Shown here one piece after another: positions 29,569-36,974 of a stretch of DNA of 37,418 bases (within the stretch, counting starts at the first letter, position 1; every line of letters begins with the position of its first letter). Under the pieces are notes generated by a model, which saw only the letters and a list, made by a program, of their open reading frames with translations, searched no databases and was not told where the DNA came from. Source of the stretch: a virus; IMG/VR virus record IMGVR_UViG_3300009700_000004, positions 1-37,418 of that record. One strand, 5' to 3'. The position numbers and the translations under genes were made by a program.

Positions 29569-29707
29569 ATGGCTCATTTAGAGCTAGCGAGCGTTCGTCC
29601 TTTGGGCTTTCCGATAACCTCGTGGTAACCTCTACCATCCGGTGAGCAAGAACGTTAGGATCGTCCGTCTCCCGGTATTTTGATTTCTTGCTATTCCGCT
29701 TTGGCAT
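29561..29707 (-). CDS. Small basic hypothetical protein (48 aa)
   Basis: MPKRNSKKSKYRETDDPNVL..., with the pattern DPNVLAHRMVEVTT that I recall from short conserved bacterial proteins of unknown role. It is convergent with the gene above, overlapping by eight bases. It could be cargo. Confidence 0.5.
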   Translation of the reverse strand: MPKRNSKKSKYRETDDPNVLAHRMVEVTTRLSESPKDERSLALNEPST

Positions 29708-29903
29708 ACGGCCATCATGCCACGGATTGCGGGATGAATCCAGCCTTGAGAAATTCAAACTGCATCACTACCGAATCGTGGCCTGATTAGCGGCTCCTGT
29801 GCACGCCTGTGGAAAGATGGCTGATCTCCACCAAAAGAAAGTGACTTAGCGTGAGGGATTGACAGAGCCTGAAAAACCGCGTAAAGTTCCGCCCTGTTGT
29901 CAA

Positions 29904-29930
29904 CAAACCCCGCATTCTAACCGGGGTTTG
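29904..29930. terminator. Hairpin CAAACCCCG/CGGGGTTTG
   Basis: A 9-bp perfect stem with a 9-base loop in AAACCCCG...CGGGGTTT style, typical of bidirectional bacterial terminators. It separates the integrase module from the tRNA half and early operon. Confidence 0.65.
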
Positions 29931-29983
29931 CTGGTGCCCGCAATCGAACCGTGGGACAATGGAGCAGTGGACTAGCCGATGAG

Positions 29984-30021
29984 GGGCCCGTAGCTCAACG
30001 GTTAGAGCAGCAGACTCATAA
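29984..30021 (+). other. 5' half of a tRNA-Met (CAT); candidate attP core
   Basis: GGGCCCG-TA-GCTC-loop-GAGC, then GCAGA and the anticodon loop CTCATAA match a normal tRNA through the anticodon loop. The 3' anticodon strand (TCTGC), T-arm and acceptor are missing, and the following bases are unrelated. This is the size and place of an attachment-site core, or of a tRNA relic left by imprecise excision. It cannot make a functional tRNA. Confidence 0.65.
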
Positions 30022-30105
30022 GCCATAGCCCCGTTTTCCCCGTCTTCGATCCAACCCAGAGCAGTAGCTCAAAGTGAGTGGAGCACCGGAGAAAATGAGT
30101 CTGGT

Positions 30106-30531
30106 GTGTCTGAGACACCAAAGCAGCACTCTCAATCCGATCCTCCGCTCGATTCCACCTTAACGCCATCCACCGAGGAAAAAAAGAACCTTTCGGTTTT
30201 CCACTCTCCGGAACCTTGGAGCTTGTATCCGTGGGCCGAAGGGTTAGCTACACCGTGCATCTGTTTCGAAGTACGGAGTGGCTGGGAGATCGTCGCCTAT
30301 GTCACCTACGACGATGACGAGGGCGTTCGCCCGATCGAGCTGCACGATGCCGCTCTGATCGTCGCGGCACCGCGACTGCTCCGCACGTTTCGCGAACTCT
30401 ACTCTGGCTTTCTCTTTCTCGCCGGAAATGCAGCCTTCGAGGCCGGATCCTCCGGCGCCGAAGAGATTCGCCGGCTCAAGGTCGAGACCGGAACTGTGCT
30501 CGAAGATCTGCAGAAAGCCGGGGTGTTCTGA
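30106..30531 (+). CDS. Hypothetical protein, first of early operon (141 aa)
   Basis: GTG start inside a small hairpin; MSETPKQHSQSDPP... A polar N-terminus of 30 residues is followed by a domain with CICFEVRSGWEIVAYVTY and HDAALIVAAPRLLRTFRELY. The latter resembles the AAPxLL helix common in small phage proteins of unknown role. It is followed directly by the next gene. Confidence 0.7.
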   Translation: MSETPKQHSQSDPPLDSTLTPSTEEKKNLSVFHSPEPWSLYPWAEGLATPCICFEVRSGWEIVAYVTYDDDEGVRPIELHDAALIVAAPRLLRTFRELYSGFLFLAGNAAFEAGSSGAEEIRRLKVETGTVLEDLQKAGVF

Positions 30532-30749
30532 TGTCGCCGGTGATGAATCAGTACTTAACGAGCCTTCGCATTGAGCGGCCGGAAGTTAAGCAACACTCCC
30601 GCGATGCTTCGATGTTCTGGGTGACCTTCCCTCTTGGTCCCGGTTGGGCAATTACCTCTCTGGTCGGCGCGGATACGCCCGACGAAGCAGAGAAGATCGC
30701 GCGCCAAACGATCGGGGAGAAGTGGCCGCAGTGGAAGAGGGTGCTATGA
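30531..30749 (+). CDS. Hypothetical protein (72 aa)
   Basis: The start overlaps the upstream TGA by one base. A beta-beta-alpha style domain (FWVTFPLGPGWAITSLVGAD, then DEAEKIARQTIGEKW). Unrecognised. Confidence 0.65.
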   Translation: MSPVMNQYLTSLRIERPEVKQHSRDASMFWVTFPLGPGWAITSLVGADTPDEAEKIARQTIGEKWPQWKRVL

Positions 30750-31189
30750 CGTTCGGGCAGATTTTCTCCGGCCGCATGCTGCTCATGCGTGCCCAGCGCC
30801 ACATAGTCCAGGCGGGAGTTCTACGTTTGGAGCAAGACAAGTTTCTGTTCCCAATTTTTCGCGGCCCTGCCGAGCAACAGGCTTTCTTACTTGTGGAACG
30901 CTTGTTAGTCGAGTTGGAACGCGAGTTCGATGAAAACCGGAAACGATGCCGCGGTCTGGACTGGATCGCCGAGATCAGAGATGACGAAAGCGAACAGCAT
31001 CTCGCATACCGCGCGAACAACGAGCTCCTGGTGCGCGCGCCGGGCATGGCGAGGCTGCTCGGGCGAATGGCCGAGCACTATAGCGAGTTACTCCGGGCCT
31101 CAGGCCTTGATCCAAGTTCCGCACCATCACTCGATCAATCGCTCGCTCTGCTCGAAGAGCTCAAGAAAGCTGGGGTCTTCGCGCCGTGA
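30746..31189 (+). CDS. Helical hypothetical protein (147 aa)
   Basis: ATGA-coupled start MTFGQIFSGRMLLMRAQ..., then long helices (QAFLLVERLLVELEREFDEN, ARLLGRMAEHYSELLRASG) and a C-terminus (LLEELKKAGVFAP) similar to that of the 141-aa protein (LEDLQKAGVF). The shared tail suggests a common origin or partner. Confidence 0.7.
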   Translation: MTFGQIFSGRMLLMRAQRHIVQAGVLRLEQDKFLFPIFRGPAEQQAFLLVERLLVELEREFDENRKRCRGLDWIAEIRDDESEQHLAYRANNELLVRAPGMARLLGRMAEHYSELLRASGLDPSSAPSLDQSLALLEELKKAGVFAP

Positions 31190-31545
31190 GAAAGTACGTC
31201 GGATATCGAGACGCGTCGGGCGACACTTTCGTGTACGTGATCGACGAGACTCACGAAGCGAAGCCGCTCGATACCGGCCTTCGGTATGTGAATCACTCTG
31301 CGACTGGTTTCTCCTGGGGATATCTCGGGAGCGGCCCGGCACAGCTCGCATTCGCGATCTTGCTCCATCACCTGAACAATCCCGACCGCGCGCGCAGCTT
31401 CTATCAGGATTTTAAGTTTTCCATCGTCGGCAATCTTCCCCAGGATCGGCAGTGGGAACTGACCAGCGAGCAGATCGATGCGGCACTCGCACACCTCGCG
31501 GTGCGCCGTCACGTTGCGGAGGTCTCATGTCGCGATATCACTTAG
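31186..31545 (+). CDS. DUF6166-like protein (119 aa)
   Basis: GTGA-coupled start. The signature GFSWGYLGSGPAQLAFAILL, followed by YQDFKFSIVGNLP and WELTSEQIDAALA, is what I recall for the DUF6166 family, found widely in bacteria and phages. Its function is not known. Confidence 0.75.
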   Translation: MRKYVGYRDASGDTFVYVIDETHEAKPLDTGLRYVNHSATGFSWGYLGSGPAQLAFAILLHHLNNPDRARSFYQDFKFSIVGNLPQDRQWELTSEQIDAALAHLAVRRHVAEVSCRDIT

Positions 31546-31997
31546 AGCTCACCGAGAACGAACGGCTGCTCCTGGTCTTCTGCCTTGGCGCGGTGCATGA
31601 TCGCGCGGCCGTCGTTTGCGACCAGATGGATCCGCCGGCGGTACCGATTGAGCTCGCGCTCCGCCTGGTGAGCATGAATCCCGGTCCAACGAACCCGATC
31701 GCAACTGCACCAGCCGGGCAACCCGTGGTAAATGAACCGCGGGTGCCGGCAGATCCGAAACCCGCCGAGAATGTGATCGAAGTCGCCTGCACACCGATTG
31801 GTGTTCAGAAGACTGGTGTCGGCGACAAGGAACGTGTCGTCGTCCAGTGGAGGCAGGGACGAGATCAGAAAATCGCGAGCTGTTGGGTCAAACAGAAAGC
31901 TCTCTGGCCGCGGTTGCTCGGCAGTGTCAATAAATCGATCACGCTACTCGTGCGCGAGAAGGATCGTTATCTCAGCATCATCGGAGTGAAGGCGTGA
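31527..31997 (+). CDS. Hypothetical protein (156 aa)
   Basis: MSRYHLELTENERLLLVFCL... It has an N-terminal helical segment, a Pro/Ala linker, then a strand-rich C-terminal domain (KERVVVQWRQGRDQKIASCW, KSITLLVREKDRYLSIIG) that could be an OB-like fold. It overlaps the upstream gene by 19 bases. Confidence 0.65.
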   Translation: MSRYHLELTENERLLLVFCLGAVHDRAAVVCDQMDPPAVPIELALRLVSMNPGPTNPIATAPAGQPVVNEPRVPADPKPAENVIEVACTPIGVQKTGVGDKERVVVQWRQGRDQKIASCWVKQKALWPRLLGSVNKSITLLVREKDRYLSIIGVKA

Positions 31998-32236
31998 GCA
32001 AGATCGCCGCGTACCGCCGGAGTTCCGGCCAGTTCTGCGTTGACCATCCCATGACGGAACTGGTGTGCCCGCGCTGTCTCGGCAAGCGCGGCGGAAAGGC
32101 AGTGGCCAAATCGCACAGCCGCGCCTACTTTTCAAAGTTGGGAAAACTGGGCGGACGTCCGCGCAAACCGAAAACTAAGAAAGTGGCCAAGAAGCGTCGG
32201 ACGCGAACCCAAGAGTCTCTCCGGCCGAATCAGTGA
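31994..32236 (+). CDS. Basic small protein with CxxC (80 aa)
   Basis: GTGA-coupled start. FCVDHPMTELVCPRCLGKRG holds a possible zinc site; the C-terminal half is Lys/Arg-rich (GRPRKPKTKKVAKKRRTRT). Nucleic-acid binding is likely. Confidence 0.65.
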   Translation: MSKIAAYRRSSGQFCVDHPMTELVCPRCLGKRGGKAVAKSHSRAYFSKLGKLGGRPRKPKTKKVAKKRRTRTQESLRPNQ

Positions 32237-32317
32237 GATCCGGTCGAAAGGTCTGATCACCGATTACGGCCGCGGTCTGATCGGTGCAAACAAGAAAGCT
32301 CTGTTTCTGGAGGACTA

Positions 32318-32503
32318 ATGCAACAGCCGCCGATTGAGTACGAACTCGAATTCCACGCCACTATCCGCCAGTCTGGAAATTTCAACTCTGGTTTAGAAGT
32401 TCGGGAAACAGTGAAGATCCACGCTTCGACCTTTCTAGAAGTGGCGTCGATCCTGGCCAAGTTCCACGATCTCTCTCAAGCTCTGCAGAAAGGCGAGAAA
32501 TGA
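32318..32503 (+). CDS. Hypothetical protein (61 aa)
   Basis: GGAGGACTA precedes the ATG. MQQPPIEYELEFHATIRQSG..., a beta hairpin followed by a helix (TFLEVASILAKFHDLSQAL). Unrecognised. Confidence 0.65.
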   Translation: MQQPPIEYELEFHATIRQSGNFNSGLEVRETVKIHASTFLEVASILAKFHDLSQALQKGEK

Positions 32504-32688
32504 AGCTGATCGTCACGATCGATCTCCCTGAGAAAGAAATCCTAGCGGCACTCGACGGGATCCCAAAACATTGGTTCTCGAACCCTCAAGGATCGCCGAT
32601 TCGTCTGATCGCGAAAGCTCTCAAAGATGCGTACGAGAACGCACGAGAACGCGAAGAAATGGCCAATGGCTGGGGACTATATAGTTAA
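32500..32688 (+). CDS. Hypothetical protein (62 aa)
   Basis: ATGA-coupled start. MKLIVTIDLPEKEILAALDG..., an alpha/beta start and a C-terminal charged helix (AKALKDAYENARERE). Unrecognised. Confidence 0.65.
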   Translation: MKLIVTIDLPEKEILAALDGIPKHWFSNPQGSPIRLIAKALKDAYENAREREEMANGWGLYS

Positions 32689-32702
32689 CTCCCTAACACA
32701 CA

Positions 32703-32963
32703 ATGAATGTTCATTTTAGCTCGGCAACGGTTGAAAAACAGGCACGGCGCCGGATCAATTACCTAGTTGAACAGGGATTGATTCCACACCCCAACGATCT
32801 CCCTTGTCTCGATTGCGGAGACATGCTTTTCGTTCGTGAAAGCAGTCGGCACGAATACGACCATGCGAAGGGATACGAGGGAGCTGAGCAACTCTACGTC
32901 GAGCCCGTGTGTTCGCGATGTCATCACAATCGAGAGGAGGCTCGCTTTGGCGATGCAGCGTGA
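32703..32963 (+). CDS. HNH-like zinc protein (86 aa)
   Basis: The order CLDCG (about 38-42), RHEYDHAKGY and VCSRCHHNRE is the Cys-Cys, Asp-His, Cys-Cys-His pattern of small HNH nucleases, though the first catalytic His is uncertain. If active it would nick DNA. Its end overlaps the next gene by 11 bases. Confidence 0.7.
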   Translation: MNVHFSSATVEKQARRRINYLVEQGLIPHPNDLPCLDCGDMLFVRESSRHEYDHAKGYEGAEQLYVEPVCSRCHHNREEARFGDAA

Positions 32964-33933
32964 AGGTTCAGGAATCGCCTGGACTCAGCAAACTTGGAAT
33001 CCGATTAGAGGATGCAGCCGAGTATCGACCGGGTGCACGCGGTGCTACGCAGAACGCATCGCTGCGCGGTTTAGTGGGCCCGGGGAACCGTACGAAGGCT
33101 TGGCCGGCTGGACGAAGGGCCGAGAACCGCGGTGGACCGGACAAGTTCGGCTCGTGGAGGAGCGGCTAGAGGATCCGATCCGCTGGAAACGGCCGCGCAT
33201 GATCTTCGTGAACTCCATGAGCGATCTGTTTCACGAAGCTCTGCAGTTCGACCAGATCGCGACCGTGCTCAACGCCATGGAAGATGCACCGCAACACGTT
33301 TATCAGATCCTCACCAAGCGCGCCGATCGCATGCGCGAGTTCTTCGAATCGTGGATCCAGGCTGGGAAAGACGTACCGGGCAACTGGTGGATCGGCGTAT
33401 CGGCTGAAAACCAGGCAACTGCTGAGGCACGGATCCCGCAACTGCAGAACACGCCGGCGCTCGTCCGGTGGGTCTCTCTTGAGCCGTTGCTCGGTCCGAT
33501 CACCCTCGGTCATGAGGAACCCGAGCTCGGGTTCGTTTCCTGGCTTGCAGGGATCCAAGGTTGCGATCCGCCGATCGATCCGATCGATTGGGTTGTCGTC
33601 GGTGGAGAGTCCGGGCCGAATGCCAGACCGATGCACCCCGCTTGGGCGAAAGGTCTCAGGGATCAGTGTGCGAGATCTCGCACACCGTTTTTCTTCAAAC
33701 AGTGGGGTGAGTGGGCACCGCACACGCACAACCAACGTCTCGGCGGTGGACTCTTCGTCAAGCCGGATGGCTCTCTCGGAAACCAGGGTGACTATTGGGC
33801 CGGGAGAGCTGCAGCGATGAACAGAGTCGGCAAGCATGCAGCGGGGCGCATGCTCGACGGCTACGAATGGAACTGTTATCCGCTGAGCTTCCAGTATTTG
33901 CGGGCGCCAGCCACGCGTCCGGAGGCCGGCTGA
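32953..33933 (+). CDS. Phage Gp37/Gp68 family protein (DUF5131)
   Basis: 326 residues. The diagnostic N-terminus IAWTQQTWNPIRGCSRVSTG continues into C-TRCYAE, giving Cys spaced as a possible Fe-S or zinc site. Further family blocks are IFVNSMSDLFHEA, YQILTKRADRM, WIGVSAENQ, RWVSLEPLLGP, WVVVGGESGPNARP and FFFKQWGEW. The family is common in phages and its biochemical role is not settled; a radical-SAM-like relation has been suggested by the Cys pattern. The start ATG 32953 is chosen because it gives the usual family N-terminus. Confidence 0.9.
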   Translation: MQREGSGIAWTQQTWNPIRGCSRVSTGCTRCYAERIAARFSGPGEPYEGLAGWTKGREPRWTGQVRLVEERLEDPIRWKRPRMIFVNSMSDLFHEALQFDQIATVLNAMEDAPQHVYQILTKRADRMREFFESWIQAGKDVPGNWWIGVSAENQATAEARIPQLQNTPALVRWVSLEPLLGPITLGHEEPELGFVSWLAGIQGCDPPIDPIDWVVVGGESGPNARPMHPAWAKGLRDQCARSRTPFFFKQWGEWAPHTHNQRLGGGLFVKPDGSLGNQGDYWAGRAAAMNRVGKHAAGRMLDGYEWNCYPLSFQYLRAPATRPEAG

Positions 33934-34220
33934 TGGAGCTCACGACTGGGGCAAAGCGACTTCTCTTGCACCAGTTTGGTGAAGAGAAGTGCCCGGTTTG
34001 CAGTAAGTGGAAGCAACGGCGTTGGTGTTTTTGTCGGACCTGTTACTTCGCGTTGAAGAAAGTCAACCCAGCACTAGCAGCGGGTCTCTATGTCGAGGCG
34101 TTCAACGGTACCGACGAGTTTTTCGAGAACTATGCGCGGGCAAAGGAATGGCTGCAGGAGAACGGATTCGCGGATCCGACCTGGAAAGCCGAGCCGAAGT
34201 CGGGAGAACTGTTCGCATGA
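33933..34220 (+). CDS. Small zinc-finger protein (95 aa)
   Basis: It starts on the A of the upstream TGA. CPVCSKWKQRRWCFCRTCYF (about residues 20-39) carries five Cys in CxxC pairs, followed by a helical region (FENYARAKEWLQENG). Probable zinc protein of unknown role. Confidence 0.7.
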   Translation: MELTTGAKRLLLHQFGEEKCPVCSKWKQRRWCFCRTCYFALKKVNPALAAGLYVEAFNGTDEFFENYARAKEWLQENGFADPTWKAEPKSGELFA

Positions 34221-34444
34221 TCGGAGCCATGGTCATCCTCGCGATTGCTGTTCTCGTTTTACTAAGGGAGATTAGAAAGTTGCGTTTTCAACTCAGAAGT
34301 CTCGAATCGCAGGAGAGTGCGACGCGCGCCAATTCGGCATTCGCGCGTGCTGATCATGCACGTCTGCAGGTGCGAGTCCGAAACCTTGAGCAGTTTGTTC
34401 CACCCGATGTTAGTGAAATTGACCGTTTTCGATCGAGGTTCTAG
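34217..34444 (+). CDS. Membrane-anchored coiled coil (75 aa)
   Basis: An N-terminal span (AMVILAIAVLVLL) then a heptad helix (IRKLRFQLRSLESQESATRA). The layout resembles a small Rz/spanin or septum-type protein. ATGA-coupled. Confidence 0.65.
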   Translation: MIGAMVILAIAVLVLLREIRKLRFQLRSLESQESATRANSAFARADHARLQVRVRNLEQFVPPDVSEIDRFRSRF

Positions 34445-34573
34445 GTGACCGAAGTCCTGATTTTATTCGGCGGGTTGCTAGTCAGTTTGTTCGTGCCGTT
34501 GCCGCACTGGAGTCAGTTTCTGATCGGCGCAATCACGGCGATTCCGCTCGCTCGCAGGATGTGGAAGCTATGA
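34445..34573 (+). CDS. Two-span mini membrane protein (42 aa)
   Basis: GTG start directly after the upstream TAG: VTEVLILFGGLLVSLFVPLP... then WSQFLIGAITAIPLARRM. The stop overlaps the FtsK-gamma gene start. It may be a holin or anchor. Confidence 0.6.
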   Translation: MTEVLILFGGLLVSLFVPLPHWSQFLIGAITAIPLARRMWKL

Positions 34574-34827
34574 CCGACATGTACCAATTCGATCGCATCG
34601 TCTCGGCGGAGCCACTGTTCGAGGATGCCGTGAAGATCGTTCGCAACGTCGGCAGGGCTTCTACGTCGGACCTGCAGCGCGCTCTCCGGATCCCTTACGG
34701 CCGGGCGGTTCATTTGCTCGATTTGATGGAAGCGGCCCAAATCATTGCACCGGCGCATGGGCATTGTGGACCGCGATCGCTAGTGGAAACCGAGGTAACG
34801 AGAGAGCAGGGGGATCTCTTCTCGTGA
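34570..34827 (+). CDS. Stand-alone FtsK gamma-domain protein (85 aa)
   Basis: Residues about 16-65 (LFEDAVKIVRNVGRASTSDL, LQRALRIPYGRAVHLLDLM, EAAQIIAPAHG) match the winged-helix gamma domain of FtsK (AxxxV, STSxLQRxLxIxYxRAxxLxxxLExxxIxxPxxG). In FtsK this domain reads KOPS DNA and activates XerD. Here there is no translocase motor. It may regulate transcription or interfere with host chromosome segregation. Coupled on both sides by 4-base overlaps. Confidence 0.85.
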   Translation: MTDMYQFDRIVSAEPLFEDAVKIVRNVGRASTSDLQRALRIPYGRAVHLLDLMEAAQIIAPAHGHCGPRSLVETEVTREQGDLFS

Positions 34828-35126
34828 AGCGGAACAAAACAAAATGGCGCCGATGCCCGGCTTGCAATCACTGGTTTATTCCGCGACTCGATCGATCCTC
34901 CGGCTTTTATTGCAGTCCGAAGTGTTTGGAGGTTCATTCGAAGAACACACCTGGCAAAGTGCATCGCATCTGTCACAACTGCCGAGAAGAGTTCGTGACT
35001 GATCGATCGTTTTTTCCCTACTGTAGCGATTGGTGCAAGAACTTTGGGCGTGTTGGAACTGCGCCTGTGGATTGTGAAGGAAAACAGATTTCGTCCACAG
35101 GGCCTGTGGACGACTTAGCGCTGTGA
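34824..35126 (+). CDS. Double zinc-finger protein (100 aa)
   Basis: GTGA-coupled start. Two similar Cys units: CPACNHWF with FYCSPKCLEVH, and ICHNCREEF with PYCSDWCKNFG. These are treble-clef or MYND-like knuckles found in phage DNA-binding proteins. A 126-base T/G-rich gap follows. Confidence 0.7.
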   Translation: MKRNKTKWRRCPACNHWFIPRLDRSSGFYCSPKCLEVHSKNTPGKVHRICHNCREEFVTDRSFFPYCSDWCKNFGRVGTAPVDCEGKQISSTGPVDDLAL

Positions 35127-35252
35127 AGTGAGTAAGTTGGCGAGTTTTCCAAGTTTTCCGACCCGCTTCGTCTGGTTTTAAGGTTTTGTTCTTGGTGTTG
35201 GTGTTGGTTTTGATCTTGATCTTACTTAGTTAGAAAGGGAATTTTTCAAAAA
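35127..35252. other. T/G-rich intergenic stretch
   Basis: The plus strand is dominated by T and G with short repeats (GTTTTCCAAGTTTTCCG, TTGGTGTTGGTGTTGG, TTGATCTTGATCTT). A strand-asymmetric, low-complexity gap in an otherwise gapless operon could be an origin element, an RNA leader or a promoter. AGAAAGGGAA lies ahead of the next ATG. Confidence 0.4.
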
Positions 35253-35639
35253 ATGCCGGCCGTGCCGAAAACCGAGTTGCAGTTCGACGTTCCGCTGATC
35301 CCGCCTTCGGTCAATCACTACAAAAACCCGAGCCGACGCGGAGGGTTCTATCGCGTCCGGGAGTGCATGGGCTTCAACGATGCGGTTTGCGTGTTCTCGA
35401 AACGCGAGCTCGTGACCGGGCAGTTCTACGAGGTCGAGCTCACGTTCTATCTGCCGCCGGCGAAGTTCCTGGCCTTCGATGCCGACAACTTTCTGAAAGT
35501 CAGCTTTGACGCCCTGAAGGCTGCAGGCGTTATCCGCGACGATCGGTACATCGTCGATCACCACGTCCACAAGCGCGCAGCCAAGGACGCCCAGGACGTG
35601 CACACCGCCTATCTGGTGAAAGGAAGGGAACACGTATGA
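35253..35639 (+). CDS. RusA-like Holliday junction resolvase (128 aa)
   Basis: IPPSVNHYK near the N-terminus, VELTFYLPP, and the acidic core AFDADNFLKVSFDALKAAGV followed by DDRYI match the RusA family, a dimeric metal-dependent enzyme that cuts four-way junctions. The length is usual. In a phage it would process recombination or replication intermediates. It is the clearest DNA-metabolism enzyme here besides the recombinases. It overlaps the next gene by four bases. Confidence 0.9.
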   Translation: MPAVPKTELQFDVPLIPPSVNHYKNPSRRGGFYRVRECMGFNDAVCVFSKRELVTGQFYEVELTFYLPPAKFLAFDADNFLKVSFDALKAAGVIRDDRYIVDHHVHKRAAKDAQDVHTAYLVKGREHV

Positions 35640-36142
35640 AGAAACCACGCATCAGCGCGGATCCGCCGCTGGTACCGGAGACGCCGAAAGAAACGAAACC
35701 AGCACCGCGCGAGACTCCTACACTGGAGTACCTGGCTGTCCGCTTCACGGATCCTGAACGCATGGACATCGCGGAGCAGCTCGGCCGCGCTGCGCAAGCA
35801 CAAGGGGATATCGAGGATCAGAAAAAAGCCCAGGACGCCGAGCACAAAGAGGAACTCGAAGCGGTGAAGCTGCAGATCAAGCGATTGAGCCGCAAGCTCG
35901 CAACCGGTTCCGAGATGCGCAACGTTCAGTGTACCTGGTTACTCGGCGATCCGAAACCCGACGAGAAAACCCTGGTGCGGAAAGATACGGGTGAGATCGT
36001 TCGCGTCGTTCCTATGCAGGAACACGATTACCAGGAGAACTTGCCTCTCGTGACGGTGCCCGGGAATGGTGCAGATGTTCCACGTGAAACTCTCGTGCTC
36101 GAACCTCCACCAGCGGACGGCAAGAGCGCCGCGGCCAACTAG
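35636..36142 (+). CDS. Coiled-coil hypothetical protein (168 aa)
   Basis: MKKPRISADPPLVPETPKET... A Pro-rich N-terminus, a central coiled coil (EQLGRAAQAQGDIEDQKKAQ...) and a small strand domain with RNVQCTWLLGDPKPDEKTLV and GEIVRVVPM. The C-terminal tail is Pro-rich. The pattern is common in phage early regions; function unknown. Confidence 0.7.
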   Translation: MKKPRISADPPLVPETPKETKPAPRETPTLEYLAVRFTDPERMDIAEQLGRAAQAQGDIEDQKKAQDAEHKEELEAVKLQIKRLSRKLATGSEMRNVQCTWLLGDPKPDEKTLVRKDTGEIVRVVPMQEHDYQENLPLVTVPGNGADVPRETLVLEPPPADGKSAAAN

Positions 36143-36152
36143 AAAGGGAGCC

Positions 36153-36390
36153 ATGAAAATCAACGCGGATCGTCGACCTGGTGATGCGCGAGAACGGTCG
36201 GGAGTCAGTTATTGAGTGTCGAGTGTGGGAAGGAGCAACGGAGCGCGGAGTCAAAGTGTCGTGCCTGATTCCGCGTATCGCTGCGAAGCTCGGTCAGGAT
36301 CACTCACAGTTCGAGGCAGAGCTGCAAGCGCAACCGGCACCGGCGAGCGCCGATACAGTTCAAGCTTTTCCACTTCGGATGATCCTATGA
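36153..36390 (+). pseudogene. Hypothetical gene interrupted by a frameshift in an A4 run
   Basis: GAAAGGGAG precedes ATG 36153, but that frame stops after 20 residues. Removing one A from the AAAA at 36156..36159 gives MKSTRIVDLVMRENGRESVI... continuing through ECRVWEGATERGVKVSCLIP to the stop at 36390, which overlaps the next ATG. The restored protein is about 78 residues. It may be a true mutation, a base-calling error or a slippage site; an internal GTG 36181 could also start the second frame but has no ribosome site. Confidence 0.55.
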
Positions 36391-36872
36391 CGCCAAAGTT
36401 CGATGATCGCGGCGCCCGGTTCGCGCGGTTCGCACTGCGAGGCGGACTCACACGGCTCGCTCTCATGTTCAATCCGGCGAAGCGTTTCACCGGCGCCGAA
36501 GTGCAGCAAATTTTGATCGCGGCCGTCATCTCACTCAACCGGCCGAAATTGGAGCTCACGATGCCTGATGCGAACGATCTCGCTGATATTCATCCTGACG
36601 TAATCCGCGACATGCTTCTACTCGCGAGCGTCGATGCACCTCTCTCCGACATCGCCGGTTGGACTCCAACACGGTTGGTTGCCGCGGCGAATTGGGCGCT
36701 CGCCATTCACCTCTCGGCGAGTGACAACGTACTAAACGATTTCTGCCGGGCCCACGACGAAGATACGAATTACGATCCTCCGTTCCGGTGCATCTGCCGG
36801 CCACCGAAACCGGAGTTTCTCAATCACTATCCGGTGCCGGCGCCGTTTCCAATGTTGGAGCACGCAAGATGA
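36387..36872 (+). CDS. Hypothetical protein (161 aa)
   Basis: ATGA-coupled. MTPKFDDRGARFARFALRGG... Helical, with DIAGWTPTRLVAAANWALAI and a C-terminal Cys pair (FRCICRPPKPEFL). Unrecognised. Confidence 0.65.
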   Translation: MTPKFDDRGARFARFALRGGLTRLALMFNPAKRFTGAEVQQILIAAVISLNRPKLELTMPDANDLADIHPDVIRDMLLLASVDAPLSDIAGWTPTRLVAAANWALAIHLSASDNVLNDFCRAHDEDTNYDPPFRCICRPPKPEFLNHYPVPAPFPMLEHAR

Positions 36873-36964
36873 GCGATCGCAGCGATGGCAATGTCACGCA
36901 TCTCGCCGTCGCCAGTTTCATAGAAAACGTGAACTGTCTTTGGTGTCGCAGAGACTACTTTTGA
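36869..36964 (+). CDS. Mini-protein with Cys pair (31 aa)
   Basis: ATGA-coupled start and a stop 10 bases before the pentapeptide gene. MSDRSDGNVTHLAVASFIEN then VNCLWCRRDYF. The CxxC could bind a metal. Confidence 0.5.
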   Translation: MSDRSDGNVTHLAVASFIENVNCLWCRRDYF

Positions 36965-36974
36965 GGTGGTGGTC

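Larger units (their letters stand above)
29708..30105. other. Non-coding region with terminator, tRNA half and operon leader
   Basis: 398 bases without a supported gene. Contents from left to right: an unremarkable stretch, the CAAACCCCG hairpin, the tRNA-Met 5' half, and a leader ending in a GGTGT/ACACC hairpin that overlaps the GTG start of the early operon. The early-operon promoter should be here, but I see no clear -35/-10 pair. Confidence 0.6.

Noticed and set aside
30060-30120. A second tRNA-like fold after the tRNA half (TAGCTC...GAGC with a GGTGT/ACACC arm)
   Set aside because: The anticodon loop would be nine bases and the T-loop lacks TTCGA; it is probably chance or a leader hairpin.
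33166-33837. Minus-strand open frame of 223 codons
   Set aside because: Antisense to the Gp37/Gp68 gene, whose family motifs are unmistakable.
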